Assembly (NCBI GenBank): GCA_002338885.1
Contig: DDJI01000037.1
Coordinates: 189 to 16,272, forward strand
DNA length: 16,084 nt
From: Ruminococcus sp. UBA1828
GTDB lineage: Bacteria > Bacillota > Clostridia > Oscillospirales > Ruminococcaceae
Direction: 5' to 3'
A program made the position numbers and the translations under genes. Numbering within the stretch: position 1 is the first letter of the stretch; every line of letters starts with the position of its first letter. Below are positions 7,642 through 14,307 of this stretch, in pieces. The notes beneath the pieces were generated by a model. That model ran no database searches. It was not told the origin of the DNA and saw only the letters and a list, made by a program, of their open reading frames with translations.

Positions 7642-8502
7642 GTGAATAAATCACTTCTTTCAAACAAGTACGTCCGCTTCGGAATCTCCTGTTTCAGCGT
7701 TCTTTATCTGATACTGATAGCTGCGCTTGCGGTCTGGAGCTTTTTATATGAAATTGTGTTCACAAGCCCTGCGGCGTTCTATACATTTTACATCATACTC
7801 AGCGCGATATTCGGCGTGCTGATGTTTCTGACAAAAAATCAGGTTGTGACAAGAATAATATCAATGGTGATACTTTTGCCCACCTTCTTCTTGCTCTTGT
7901 TCAACACAGGCGAGCCGCTCTTGTTTGTTCCCCCGCTCGTTGTGGGAGTGATAATGTTTTTTGCGTGCGGCTCTTCCGACACGGCAAAGGTGCTTTTAGG
8001 CTCGCTGTATATACTCATGTTCGTCATGGGAATTGCGGGATACACGATAATAAGCACACTGTTCGGCGGATCTGCGGTGGAAACCCGCCTTGACGACACT
8101 GTTACCGATCCGGAAATAACATCTTTGTACGACATGGACAAGATCAATCAGCTAAACGCAAACAGCGTATCCCCCGACGGCAAATACCGCTACTACATCC
8201 TCGACGTTCAGGACAATGACAGAGGAAAGGTCATAATCGTTGTCGAGCCGAACGACATGGACATACATTACCGCTTCTTTGATCTCATCGAGGCGGGATA
8301 CACCTCAAGAATAGCTAAGTATGCCACCCGAGGCGTCACGCCGGACATAGAGTGGGTCATAAATGAGGACTACGACGCGCACGATGAAAACTCCTCTCAA
8401 TACAAGCTCAGGTACCGTTTCGGCGAAGGCTCCGAGTGGAAAACCTCGACGATCAACATCCCCGAAAAAAAGAATTACCTGAGATTCTTAAACGTAAACT
8501 AA
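7642..8502 (+). CDS. Membrane protein of unknown function, five predicted helices
   Basis: 286 residues, not recognised. The N-terminal half is hydrophobic with about five membrane segments near residues 12-37, 44-64, 68-87, 92-109 and 115-141. The second half (about 145-286) is hydrophilic, rich in Asp and Tyr, and should form a soluble domain; SVSPDGKYRYYILDVQDND at 175-193 resembles a beta-strand pair of the kind seen in propeller or surface domains, but no known domain can be named. Start is GTG at 7642 with AAAGGAG (7626-7632) 9 bases before it. It has its own promoter and ends in a clear terminator, so it is a single-gene unit. Length and lack of frameshifts suggest a functional gene. 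Confidence 0.8.
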   Translation: MNKSLLSNKYVRFGISCFSVLYLILIAALAVWSFLYEIVFTSPAAFYTFYIILSAIFGVLMFLTKNQVVTRIISMVILLPTFFLLLFNTGEPLLFVPPLVVGVIMFFACGSSDTAKVLLGSLYILMFVMGIAGYTIISTLFGGSAVETRLDDTVTDPEITSLYDMDKINQLNANSVSPDGKYRYYILDVQDNDRGKVIIVVEPNDMDIHYRFFDLIEAGYTSRIAKYATRGVTPDIEWVINEDYDAHDENSSQYKLRYRFGEGSEWKTSTINIPEKKNYLRFLNVN

Positions 8503-8520
8503 ACAAAAGCAAACACGCAA

Positions 8521-8558
8521 AAGCCCGCGCAGGAATGCATAGCCTGTGCGGGTTTTCG
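8521..8558 (+). terminator. Rho-independent terminator of the membrane protein gene
   Basis: CCCGCGCAGG (8524-8533) pairs with CCTGTGCGGG (8543-8552) through ten pairs including one G-U, with a 9-base loop, followed by TTTT. It starts about 20 bases after the stop codon at 8502. Confidence 0.85.
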
Positions 8559-8594
8559 GCTGTCTTTTTATTTGCGGCGGCGCATGCGACGGAC

Positions 8595-8717
8595 ATGCGG
8601 CATGATGTACACTACTAAAAGGCTTTATTTCATCCGGTTCGAAGCCGGCGGATTATGCGCTTGCCCGCTCAATATGCGGCAATGATGCACAGCTAAAAGG
8701 CTTTGCATTGCCGATTC
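8595..8717. repeat. Two imperfect direct repeats in non-coding DNA, 79 bp apart
   Basis: Copies at 8595-8640 and 8674-8717 share ATGCGGC, ATGATG, ACA and the block CTAAAAGGCTTT in the same order, and both end in a similar GATTC/GGTTC tail. The second copy has a perfect 8-bp stem (CGGCAATG near 8677-8684 with CATTGCCG near 8706-8713) around the shared block; the first could form a weaker version. The copies lie between two terminators and have no coding frame. They could be a decayed duplication or a small repeat family. Confidence 0.55.
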
Positions 8718-8721
8718 TTTG

Positions 8722-8760
8722 CAAAAAAGCATCCGCCCGTTTTATCAAGCGAGCGGATGT
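8722..8760 (-). terminator. Rho-independent terminator of the adaptor lipoprotein gene
   Basis: On the minus strand CATCCGC (from 8753-8759) pairs with GCGGATG (from 8730-8736), extended inward by two more pairs after a mismatch, then followed by CTTTTTTGC. It begins about 23 bases past the stop codon at 8783, showing that nothing is co-transcribed downstream. Confidence 0.85.
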
Positions 8761-8782
8761 CTTAATAATCGGTTATTGCGGA

Positions 8783-9793
8783 TCAGAGTATCAAAGTCTC
8801 TGTGCCGTCAAGGCCTTCGAGTATTTCGGTCTGGTTGCCCGAAACTATTCCTATAGTCACGGGGGTTTGAATCTTAACGCCGTCAACCAATACATTTACG
8901 GCGTATCCGTCGTCGCCGAACTCAAACACGGCGTTTGAGGGAGCTATGAGCGCGTCATCCCTTCTCAGTGTGGTAAACGTCACTTCTATGGTTCCGAAAT
9001 TCATAAACGCTATGTCCTCGTCGGGCTTGATTATGTATCTTGTTTCGGTTCTGCCGCCGAAGTTGCCGAATCCGCCGAACTCTTCCGTGACAACGTCCAC
9101 AACCTTTCCGGTTGTGCTTGCTATTGCGCCCTGTTTAATATCGACCTTTGCGCCGAAACCTATATTGGTCAGCTGGCCGTTGCTGTTGTCAACGGCGGAA
9201 AGACAAACTCTTGTTGAATCCTCTATTGTGCATATCCATGCGTTCTTTTCAATCTGCGCACCCGACCAATAGCCGCTTACGCTTGTTATCTTGCCGTCAT
9301 AAGGCGCCTTTATCGTGAGAAATTCTCTTCTGTAGACCGCATCGTCATACTCTGCCTGAGCTATCTCAAGGTCTATCTTGGCAAACTCTATTTCGTCTTC
9401 CGTTCCGCTTTCTAAGATCATGTCGTAAGTCTGCTGAGCGTTATCGAGAATTATCTTCTTCTCGGTTATAAGCTCTTCGACTTCGTCGTCTTTGAGCGTG
9501 GCAATTATGTCTCCTTCCGAGACCTCCATATCCTGATGCACATATATCTGATCAAGAGTTCCGCCCATCATGGTAAAGGCAAGGTCGGTATAATACGGCG
9601 TGGTAAACTCTGCATCCAAAGTTACCTGCTCCATTATCGTTCCGCGATAGACCTTTGCGGTGTTGTAGTTTACCGTATTTCCCTGACGGATAGGTATGTA
9701 TATCTCGCCCTCAAGGTTTCCCTCGTCCGCACAGGCGGTGAGCATGGTCAAACCTACGGCCATGGCTGTTATTGCTGCAAAAATGCGCTTCAT
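8783..9793 (-). CDS. HlyD/RND-type efflux adaptor lipoprotein
   Basis: 336 residues. The N-terminus MKRIFAAIT... is a lipoprotein signal with lipobox LTAC and lipidated Cys21. Next come a beta strand region, the first half of a lipoyl-like domain (about 77-100), a helical hairpin likely to be coiled coil (about 101-156), the second lipoyl half with IKAPYDGKITSVSG (about 161-174), and a beta-barrel region ending at IL. This order is that of membrane fusion proteins that join MacB-like ABC exporters. ATG 9793 has GGAGG about 7 bases upstream; an in-frame extension upstream would destroy the signal. Odd point: no ABC ATPase or permease gene is beside it, and it ends in its own terminator, so its partner must be elsewhere. 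Confidence 0.85.
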   Translation of the reverse strand: MKRIFAAITAMAVGLTMLTACADEGNLEGEIYIPIRQGNTVNYNTAKVYRGTIMEQVTLDAEFTTPYYTDLAFTMMGGTLDQIYVHQDMEVSEGDIIATLKDDEVEELITEKKIILDNAQQTYDMILESGTEDEIEFAKIDLEIAQAEYDDAVYRREFLTIKAPYDGKITSVSGYWSGAQIEKNAWICTIEDSTRVCLSAVDNSNGQLTNIGFGAKVDIKQGAIASTTGKVVDVVTEEFGGFGNFGGRTETRYIIKPDEDIAFMNFGTIEVTFTTLRRDDALIAPSNAVFEFGDDGYAVNVLVDGVKIQTPVTIGIVSGNQTEILEGLDGTETLIL

Positions 9794-9871
9794 AATGTTC
9801 CTCCGGGATACGTCTGCCGCAAAGCTCAAGGCGACAGCGCATATATCAGTTTTTTATCTGTTATCATATCT

Positions 9872-9900
9872 ATATTATCATAAATCACGTTTCTTAACAA
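9872..9900 (-). promoter_or_regulatory. Promoter of the adaptor lipoprotein gene
   Basis: Minus strand: TTGTTA (9895-9900), 17-bp spacer, TAATAT (9872-9877) preceded by TGA (extended -10). Leader of about 70 bases. Just upstream, TGCATAAA at 9909-9916 and TTTATGCA at 9931-9938 make a perfect 8-bp inverted repeat with a 14-base gap, which could be an operator or a weak end structure of hemW. Confidence 0.55.
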
Positions 9901-9952
9901 TAGTCATTTGCATAAAAACCAAGCAACACATTTATGCACTTTCACTAAAGTT

Positions 9953-11068
9953 CTACCCTTCCCCTGCCGCGCTGAGGTACAATTCGCATATTATCCCGTT
10001 TGAAACAAGCGCCCCGCGGTCGGTCAAGGTTATTTTATCGCCGTCAAACTCCAAAAATCCCGCCCTGCAAAAGTCTCTTGCTTTTTCCGACACGGCTTTA
10101 TCGTCTGCGCCCATGCTTTTCAGCTCTTTAAGCGAAATTCCGTCGCTTGTCCGAAGCGACAGCATCACATATTCCTCGAGGCGGTCTATGCTTTCCTCCT
10201 CTTTCAGCTCTGTCTGAAACTCGCTTTGCAAAAACAAATTCAGGTCTGACGGGACGTACGTTCTCTTTCCCTCAAAAAGCGAGTGTGCGGACGGGCCTAT
10301 GCCTATATATTCGTCCAGGCGCCAGTATTTCATGTTATGCCTCGACTCAAAGCCCTTCTTTGCAAAGTTTGATATCTCATATCTGTCATACCCGCGCGAT
10401 CGGAGTTCCCCGCACAGCCGAAGGTACATATCCGCCGACAGGTCATCATCTGCGGCGAGTTTTCTTATTTTGTCGCAGTCGTACGCCGTACCCTCTTCTA
10501 TCTTGAGCATATAGCAGGATATGTGGGGCACTTGCAGGGCTGTTATGCGGTCTATGCTCAAAAGCAAAGAGTCCATAGTCTGCAAGGGCGTGCCGAGCAT
10601 TATGTCGCAGGATATGTTTTTGATGCCCGCCTCCATTGCTGCTGACACCGCGTCGCGCGCCCTGCCGAAGTCGTGGAGTCTGCCGAGCATTTTAAGCTCG
10701 TTATCGCATGCCGACTGCACGCCGAACGAGATCCTGTTCACCCCGCAGTTAAAGTATCCCTCAAGGCTTTGCCTTGTAACCGACGAAGGGTTTGCCTCAA
10801 GGGTTATCTCAGCATCCGGTGCAAGCTTGAAGCTTTGTCTTACGGCGTCGAGAATCGCGCCCACCTCGTCGGGGCTTAAAAGAGACGGAGTTCCGCCCCC
10901 GAAATAGACGGTGTCCGCCGAAAGCATGAGCGGCGCATAGCGGCGAATGTTGCGAGCTGCCGCCGCGACATACTCCCCCGCCTTTGTCCGATCGTACACC
11001 ACCGAATAAAACGCGCAGTACGGGCATTTTCTAAGGCAGAACGGCACGTGAATATATATCCCGACCAT
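9953..11068 (-). CDS. hemW: Heme chaperone HemW (radical SAM, HemN-like)
   Basis: 371 residues, normal for HemW. It starts MVGIYIHVPFC and carries the radical SAM cluster motif CxxxCxxC at Cys11, Cys15 and Cys18 in CLRKCPYCAF. The lack of a fourth Cys two residues on, which true coproporphyrinogen dehydrogenase HemN has, favours the heme-trafficking HemW. GGGTP at 57-61 and ISFGVQS at 113-119 are family motifs for SAM binding and the barrel core. The C-terminal winged-helix HemN domain is present. ATG 11068 has GGAGG 13 bases upstream; an in-frame ATG at 11080 directly abuts that site and is less likely. Monocistronic and divergent from the desulfurase gene. Confidence 0.93.
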   Translation of the reverse strand: MVGIYIHVPFCLRKCPYCAFYSVVYDRTKAGEYVAAAARNIRRYAPLMLSADTVYFGGGTPSLLSPDEVGAILDAVRQSFKLAPDAEITLEANPSSVTRQSLEGYFNCGVNRISFGVQSACDNELKMLGRLHDFGRARDAVSAAMEAGIKNISCDIMLGTPLQTMDSLLLSIDRITALQVPHISCYMLKIEEGTAYDCDKIRKLAADDDLSADMYLRLCGELRSRGYDRYEISNFAKKGFESRHNMKYWRLDEYIGIGPSAHSLFEGKRTYVPSDLNLFLQSEFQTELKEEESIDRLEEYVMLSLRTSDGISLKELKSMGADDKAVSEKARDFCRAGFLEFDGDKITLTDRGALVSNGIICELYLSAAGEG

Positions 11069-11102
11069 GTTGTTTAACATCCCTCCGAAAAGTGTTTTTT
11101 AT

Positions 11103-11131
11103 ATTTTATCATCTGCGGGCAGGATATTCAA
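11103..11131 (-). promoter_or_regulatory. Promoter of hemW
   Basis: Minus strand: TTGAAT (11126-11131), 17-bp spacer, TAAAAT (11103-11108), preceded by TGA (extended -10). Leader of about 30 bases. Confidence 0.6.
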
Positions 11132-11153
11132 CAGCTCCAGACACGCTCGGCGG

Positions 11154-11182
11154 TTGATTTTCATCGGAACTTATATTATAAT
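11154..11182 (+). promoter_or_regulatory. Promoter of the desulfurase-thiI cluster
   Basis: TTGATT (11154-11159), 17-bp spacer, TATAAT (11177-11182). It lies back to back with the hemW promoter. A perfect 13-base palindrome GCAATATTATTGC at 11198-11210 sits about 15 bases past the -10, near the start of the transcript, a place where a repressor could bind. Confidence 0.7.
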
Positions 11183-11275
11183 GTACTGTATATATGCGCA
11201 ATATTATTGCAATAAAGATTGTTTTATTCACAGAGACAGCGTGCGCGTGTATCACAGAAGGGAAAGAAGCAACTG

Positions 11276-12418
11276 ATGATTTATCTTGACAACGCGGCAA
11301 CAACAAAAGTTATACCGGAATCGGCGCAGGGAGTGAGCTACGCCATGACCGAGGCGTTCGGAAACCCCTCCAGCCTTCACGGCATGGGGGTTGAGGCGGA
11401 GCGGCTCATATCCTTTTCACGCAGGCAGATACTTTCTGCCATAGGCGTGGCAAGCGGCTCTTCCGATTACGATGTGATATTTACCTCAGGCGCCACCGAG
11501 GCAAACAACACCGCAATTTTCGGAATCGCAAGCGAATACGGAAAGAGAAAGCGGCGCGTGGTTACTACGGCGGTGGAACACCCTTCGGTGGAGGAGGCTT
11601 TTTGCCGTCTCGGCAAGCTCGGGTACGAGGTGGTCACCGTTTTCCCCGATGAGAGCGGGCAAATCAGTGCGCAGGCGCTTATTGACGCGGTGAACGAAAA
11701 CACATGCCTGGTGAGCGCGATGCTTGTCAACAACGAAACAGGCTATATTTTGCCGGTGGCAAGCGCGTTTGAAGCCATAAAACGCAGATATCCCGACTGC
11801 ATAACTCACAGCGACTGCGTTCAGGGCTTTGAAAAGATAAAGTTTTCCGCGCGCAAGCTCTGCGCAGACATAATCACTCTAAGCGGACACAAAATACACG
11901 CTCCGAAAGGCATAGGGGCGCTTTGCATAAAGAAAGGCATAAGGCTCTCCCCGCTCATATACGGCGGAGGTCAGCAAAACGGTCTGCGCTCCGGAACGGA
12001 GCCTGTGCCGCTTATATACGGAATGGGCAAAGCCGTTTCCGCGCTCACGCCGACGATCGCCGAACGGTATGCGCATGTGAGTGAGATAAACGACTACGCA
12101 AGGAGCCGCATAGAAAGCATAGGACATATAATTTCAGGGCAGGATGCCAGCCCGTACATACTCAGCATAGCCCTGCCGGGGTTTAAGAGCGAAACTCTTC
12201 TTCACTTTCTCGAGGCAAGGCAAATCTATGTGTCAAGCGGGTCGGCGTGCTCAAAAGGCAAAAAAAGCAGTGTCCTCGAGGCGTTTAGGGTCGGTGAAAA
12301 ATACATCGACAGCGTTTTGAGGCTGAGCTTTTCATGCGAGACCGCAAAATCAGACATAGACGCGCTTGTTCAGGTTTTGAAGGAAGCCGTGGGCACGCTT
12401 GCCGGCATAAAAAACTGA
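11276..12418 (+). CDS. Cysteine desulfurase (NifS/IscS family, ThiI partner)
   Basis: 380 residues, a PLP enzyme that takes sulfur from cysteine as a persulfide. The start MIYLDNAATT is the family N-terminus, so ATG 11276 is chosen; the ribosome binding site there (GGGAAAG) is only moderate. His102 in VEHPS stacks on PLP, Asp180 and Gln183 in HSDCVQ bind its ring, and Lys206 in SGHKIHAPKG is the Schiff-base Lys. Cys325 in SSGSACSKGKKS is the catalytic Cys; the loop is followed by SSVLEA as in the NifS-like group with a short loop. It lies 39 bases before thiI, an arrangement like nifZ-thiI in Bacillus, so it probably feeds sulfur to ThiI for tRNA thiolation rather than general Fe-S assembly. 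No iscU or iscR is nearby. Confidence 0.93.
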   Translation: MIYLDNAATTKVIPESAQGVSYAMTEAFGNPSSLHGMGVEAERLISFSRRQILSAIGVASGSSDYDVIFTSGATEANNTAIFGIASEYGKRKRRVVTTAVEHPSVEEAFCRLGKLGYEVVTVFPDESGQISAQALIDAVNENTCLVSAMLVNNETGYILPVASAFEAIKRRYPDCITHSDCVQGFEKIKFSARKLCADIITLSGHKIHAPKGIGALCIKKGIRLSPLIYGGGQQNGLRSGTEPVPLIYGMGKAVSALTPTIAERYAHVSEINDYARSRIESIGHIISGQDASPYILSIALPGFKSETLLHFLEARQIYVSSGSACSKGKKSSVLEAFRVGEKYIDSVLRLSFSCETAKSDIDALVQVLKEAVGTLAGIKN

Positions 12419-12431
12419 CAAAAACAAAATC

Positions 12432-12460
12432 AAAGGACATGAGATGATTTAACGAAGATG
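12432..12460 (+). promoter_or_regulatory. Unusual start region of thiI: binding site serves a two-codon frame
   Basis: AAAGGA at 12432-12437 is too far (20 bases) from the thiI ATG at 12458 but is ideally placed, 6 bases away, for an ATG-ATT-TAA at 12444-12452. ThiI then starts 5 bases after that TAA, with only a weak GAAG of its own. An overlapping ATG-AGA-TGA is at 12439-12447. No in-frame longer thiI start exists because of a TGA at 12440. Confidence 0.45.
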
Positions 12461-13648
12461 AAACAGGTTATACTTTGCAAATACGGAGAAATAGTTTTAA
12501 AGGGTCTCAACCGCTCGAGGTTTGAAGCGGATCTGATAAAAAACATACGCCGCCGCCTGAAGCCGCTGGGCGAGTTTAAGTTTTCTTCCCGCCAGTCCAC
12601 GCTTTTTATTGAGCCGCTTGACGAGGATATAGACATATACGAAACCACGCAAAGGCTTAAAAAGGTATACGGCATAGCTAAAATCTGCCTTGCGGCGGCT
12701 GTGGAAAAGAACTTGGACGCGATACTCGAGGTTGTCAAAGAGTATTTAGGCGATGCGCTCAGCTCGGCAAAGAGCTTTAAGGTGGAGGCAAAGCGTTCAG
12801 ACAAGCGGTTCCCGATGAACTCGCTCGAGATAATGTCTGAGCTTGGCGGCATGATTTTAAGCGCGTATCCGCACCTTAAAGTGGACGTAAAGAATCCGGA
12901 AGTGACGGTGATATGCGAAATACGCGACGACGCGGCATACATTCACGGCGTGCCGATAGAGGGCGCGGGAGGAATACCGGTGGGAACATCGGGAAGGGCT
13001 TTGCTTTTGCTTTCGGGAGGCATAGATTCTCCGGTTGCGGGAGCGATGATGGCAAAGCGCGGAGTTATAATAAGCGCCGTGCATTTCCAGTCTCCGCCGT
13101 ACACGTCGGAGAGAGCGCTTATAAAGGTTGAGCGGCTTGCGGCGAAGATGACGGAGTACTGCGGACAGATAACGCTTTTTGTAGTTCCCTTCACGAAAAT
13201 ACAGGAGGCGATACGTGACAACTGCCCTTCCGAGCTTTTTACGCTGATAATGCGCAGGCTTATGATGGAGATAGCGCAGAGAATCGCTCAAAACTACGGC
13301 TTTTCGGCGCTTGTCACGGGAGAAAGCATAGGACAGGTGGCGTCTCAGACCATGGCTGCCATGGTGACCACGGACGCCGTGTGCAAAATCCCCGTTTTCC
13401 GGCCGTGCATAGGACTTGACAAGAAAGAGATAATCGATGTTTCCTACAAAATCGGCACGTTTGACATTTCAATAGAGCCGTATGAGGACTGCTGCACAGT
13501 GTTTACCCCGAAGCATCCGAAAACTCAGCCGACTCTTGAAGAGGTGCAAAAGGCTCAGCAGAGTTTTGATTTTGAGCCTTACATAGAGGAAGCCATGGGC
13601 GGCATCGAATTTAAGACGTACAAGCCGTACGCGGAATACGATTTTTGA
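12458..13648 (+). CDS. thiI: tRNA 4-thiouridine synthetase ThiI (no rhodanese domain)
   Basis: 396 residues, the length of Gram-positive ThiI that lacks the C-terminal rhodanese domain of E. coli ThiI. N-terminal ferredoxin-like and THUMP domains cover about residues 1-170, followed by the PP-loop AANH domain with SGGIDSP at 186-192 that adenylates U8 of tRNA. Cys345 or Cys346 in EDCCTVF matches the catalytic Cys344 region of E. coli. The sulfur is thought to come directly from the adjacent cysteine desulfurase. The pathway gives s4U in tRNA and possibly the thiamin thiazole. Stop TGA is 8 bases before the pncC start; see the unusual start region noted separately. Confidence 0.95.
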   Translation: MKQVILCKYGEIVLKGLNRSRFEADLIKNIRRRLKPLGEFKFSSRQSTLFIEPLDEDIDIYETTQRLKKVYGIAKICLAAAVEKNLDAILEVVKEYLGDALSSAKSFKVEAKRSDKRFPMNSLEIMSELGGMILSAYPHLKVDVKNPEVTVICEIRDDAAYIHGVPIEGAGGIPVGTSGRALLLLSGGIDSPVAGAMMAKRGVIISAVHFQSPPYTSERALIKVERLAAKMTEYCGQITLFVVPFTKIQEAIRDNCPSELFTLIMRRLMMEIAQRIAQNYGFSALVTGESIGQVASQTMAAMVTTDAVCKIPVFRPCIGLDKKEIIDVSYKIGTFDISIEPYEDCCTVFTPKHPKTQPTLEEVQKAQQSFDFEPYIEEAMGGIEFKTYKPYAEYDF

Positions 13649-13656
13649 GGTTTGAT

Positions 13657-14274
13657 ATGGGATGCAAAAGTGATGATTTCCCCGCAGAAAGCGGGATTTT
13701 AAGCGGAAAAATGAGCTTTGATGAGCAGTTTATGTCGCAGTATGTTGACAAACTGGCTCAAAATGTAGTAAAATACTTAGATGAAGCCGGTTTAACAATA
13801 GCTCTTGCGGAAAGCTGTACAGGAGGGCTTCTGGCTCAGAGCATAACCGGAGTTTCAGGAGCGTCAAAGGTATTTGAGTGCGGAGTGGTGTCCTATTCCG
13901 AGCGGATCAAGTCAAAGCTTTTGGGCGTAGACCCGAAGGTGATAGAGACTAAAGGCGTGGTGAGCGCAGAGGTTGCCTCTCTTATGGCAAAAGGCGCAGC
14001 CGCCCTTGCCGGCGCGGACATAGGCGTGGGCATAACCGGAATAGCCGGCCCGAGCGGCGGCACAAAGAGTCAGCCGGTCGGAACGATATACGTGTGCGTA
14101 TGCTTTAAGGGACAGGAGCAGATCAAAAACCTGAAATTATACGAAATAAACAAGCTGAGCGATACGGGATCCGATTCCCGCGCGGGTGCTTTAACCCGCA
14201 GACAAAACCGCCTTGCGGCCGCGGCGTACGCGCTTGAGACCGTTATAAAGGCTGTTGCACAAGACAACGGTTAA
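13657..14274 (+). CDS. pncC: Nicotinamide-nucleotide amidase PncC (CinA C-terminal domain protein)
   Basis: 205 residues. ESCTGG at 52-57 holds the active-site Ser, GVVSYS at 76-81 and GITGIAGP at 125-132 are family motifs, and the TRRQNRLAAAAYALE end matches the last helix. PncC turns NMN into nicotinic acid mononucleotide, an NAD salvage step. It is the stand-alone form, not fused to the CinA N-terminal molybdopterin-binding-like domain. Start ATG 13657 has GAGG 6-7 bases upstream and lies 8 bases after thiI. Odd points: about 28 residues precede the domain, and about 15 residues near 165-180 seem extra and are encoded by two adjacent palindromes (14165-14180 and 14182-14199). A later start (13711 or 13732) is possible but has a weaker binding site. 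Confidence 0.85.
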   Translation: MGCKSDDFPAESGILSGKMSFDEQFMSQYVDKLAQNVVKYLDEAGLTIALAESCTGGLLAQSITGVSGASKVFECGVVSYSERIKSKLLGVDPKVIETKGVVSAEVASLMAKGAAALAGADIGVGITGIAGPSGGTKSQPVGTIYVCVCFKGQEQIKNLKLYEINKLSDTGSDSRAGALTRRQNRLAAAAYALETVIKAVAQDNG

Positions 14275-14307
14275 GAATGTTTCGTTTTTTACAACGAGGT
14301 GATTTTA

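Noticed and set aside
8632..8650. T-arm-like sequence (CCGG, loop TTCGAAG, CCGG) suggesting a tRNA remnant
   Set aside because: No D-arm, anticodon arm or acceptor stem is found around it at the right distances, so it is probably a chance hairpin.
14258..14298. Possible terminator between pncC and the first sortase (AACG...CGTT then T-run)
   Set aside because: A 4-bp AT-containing stem with a 13-base loop that begins inside the pncC end is too weak; the 33-base gap fits an operon better.
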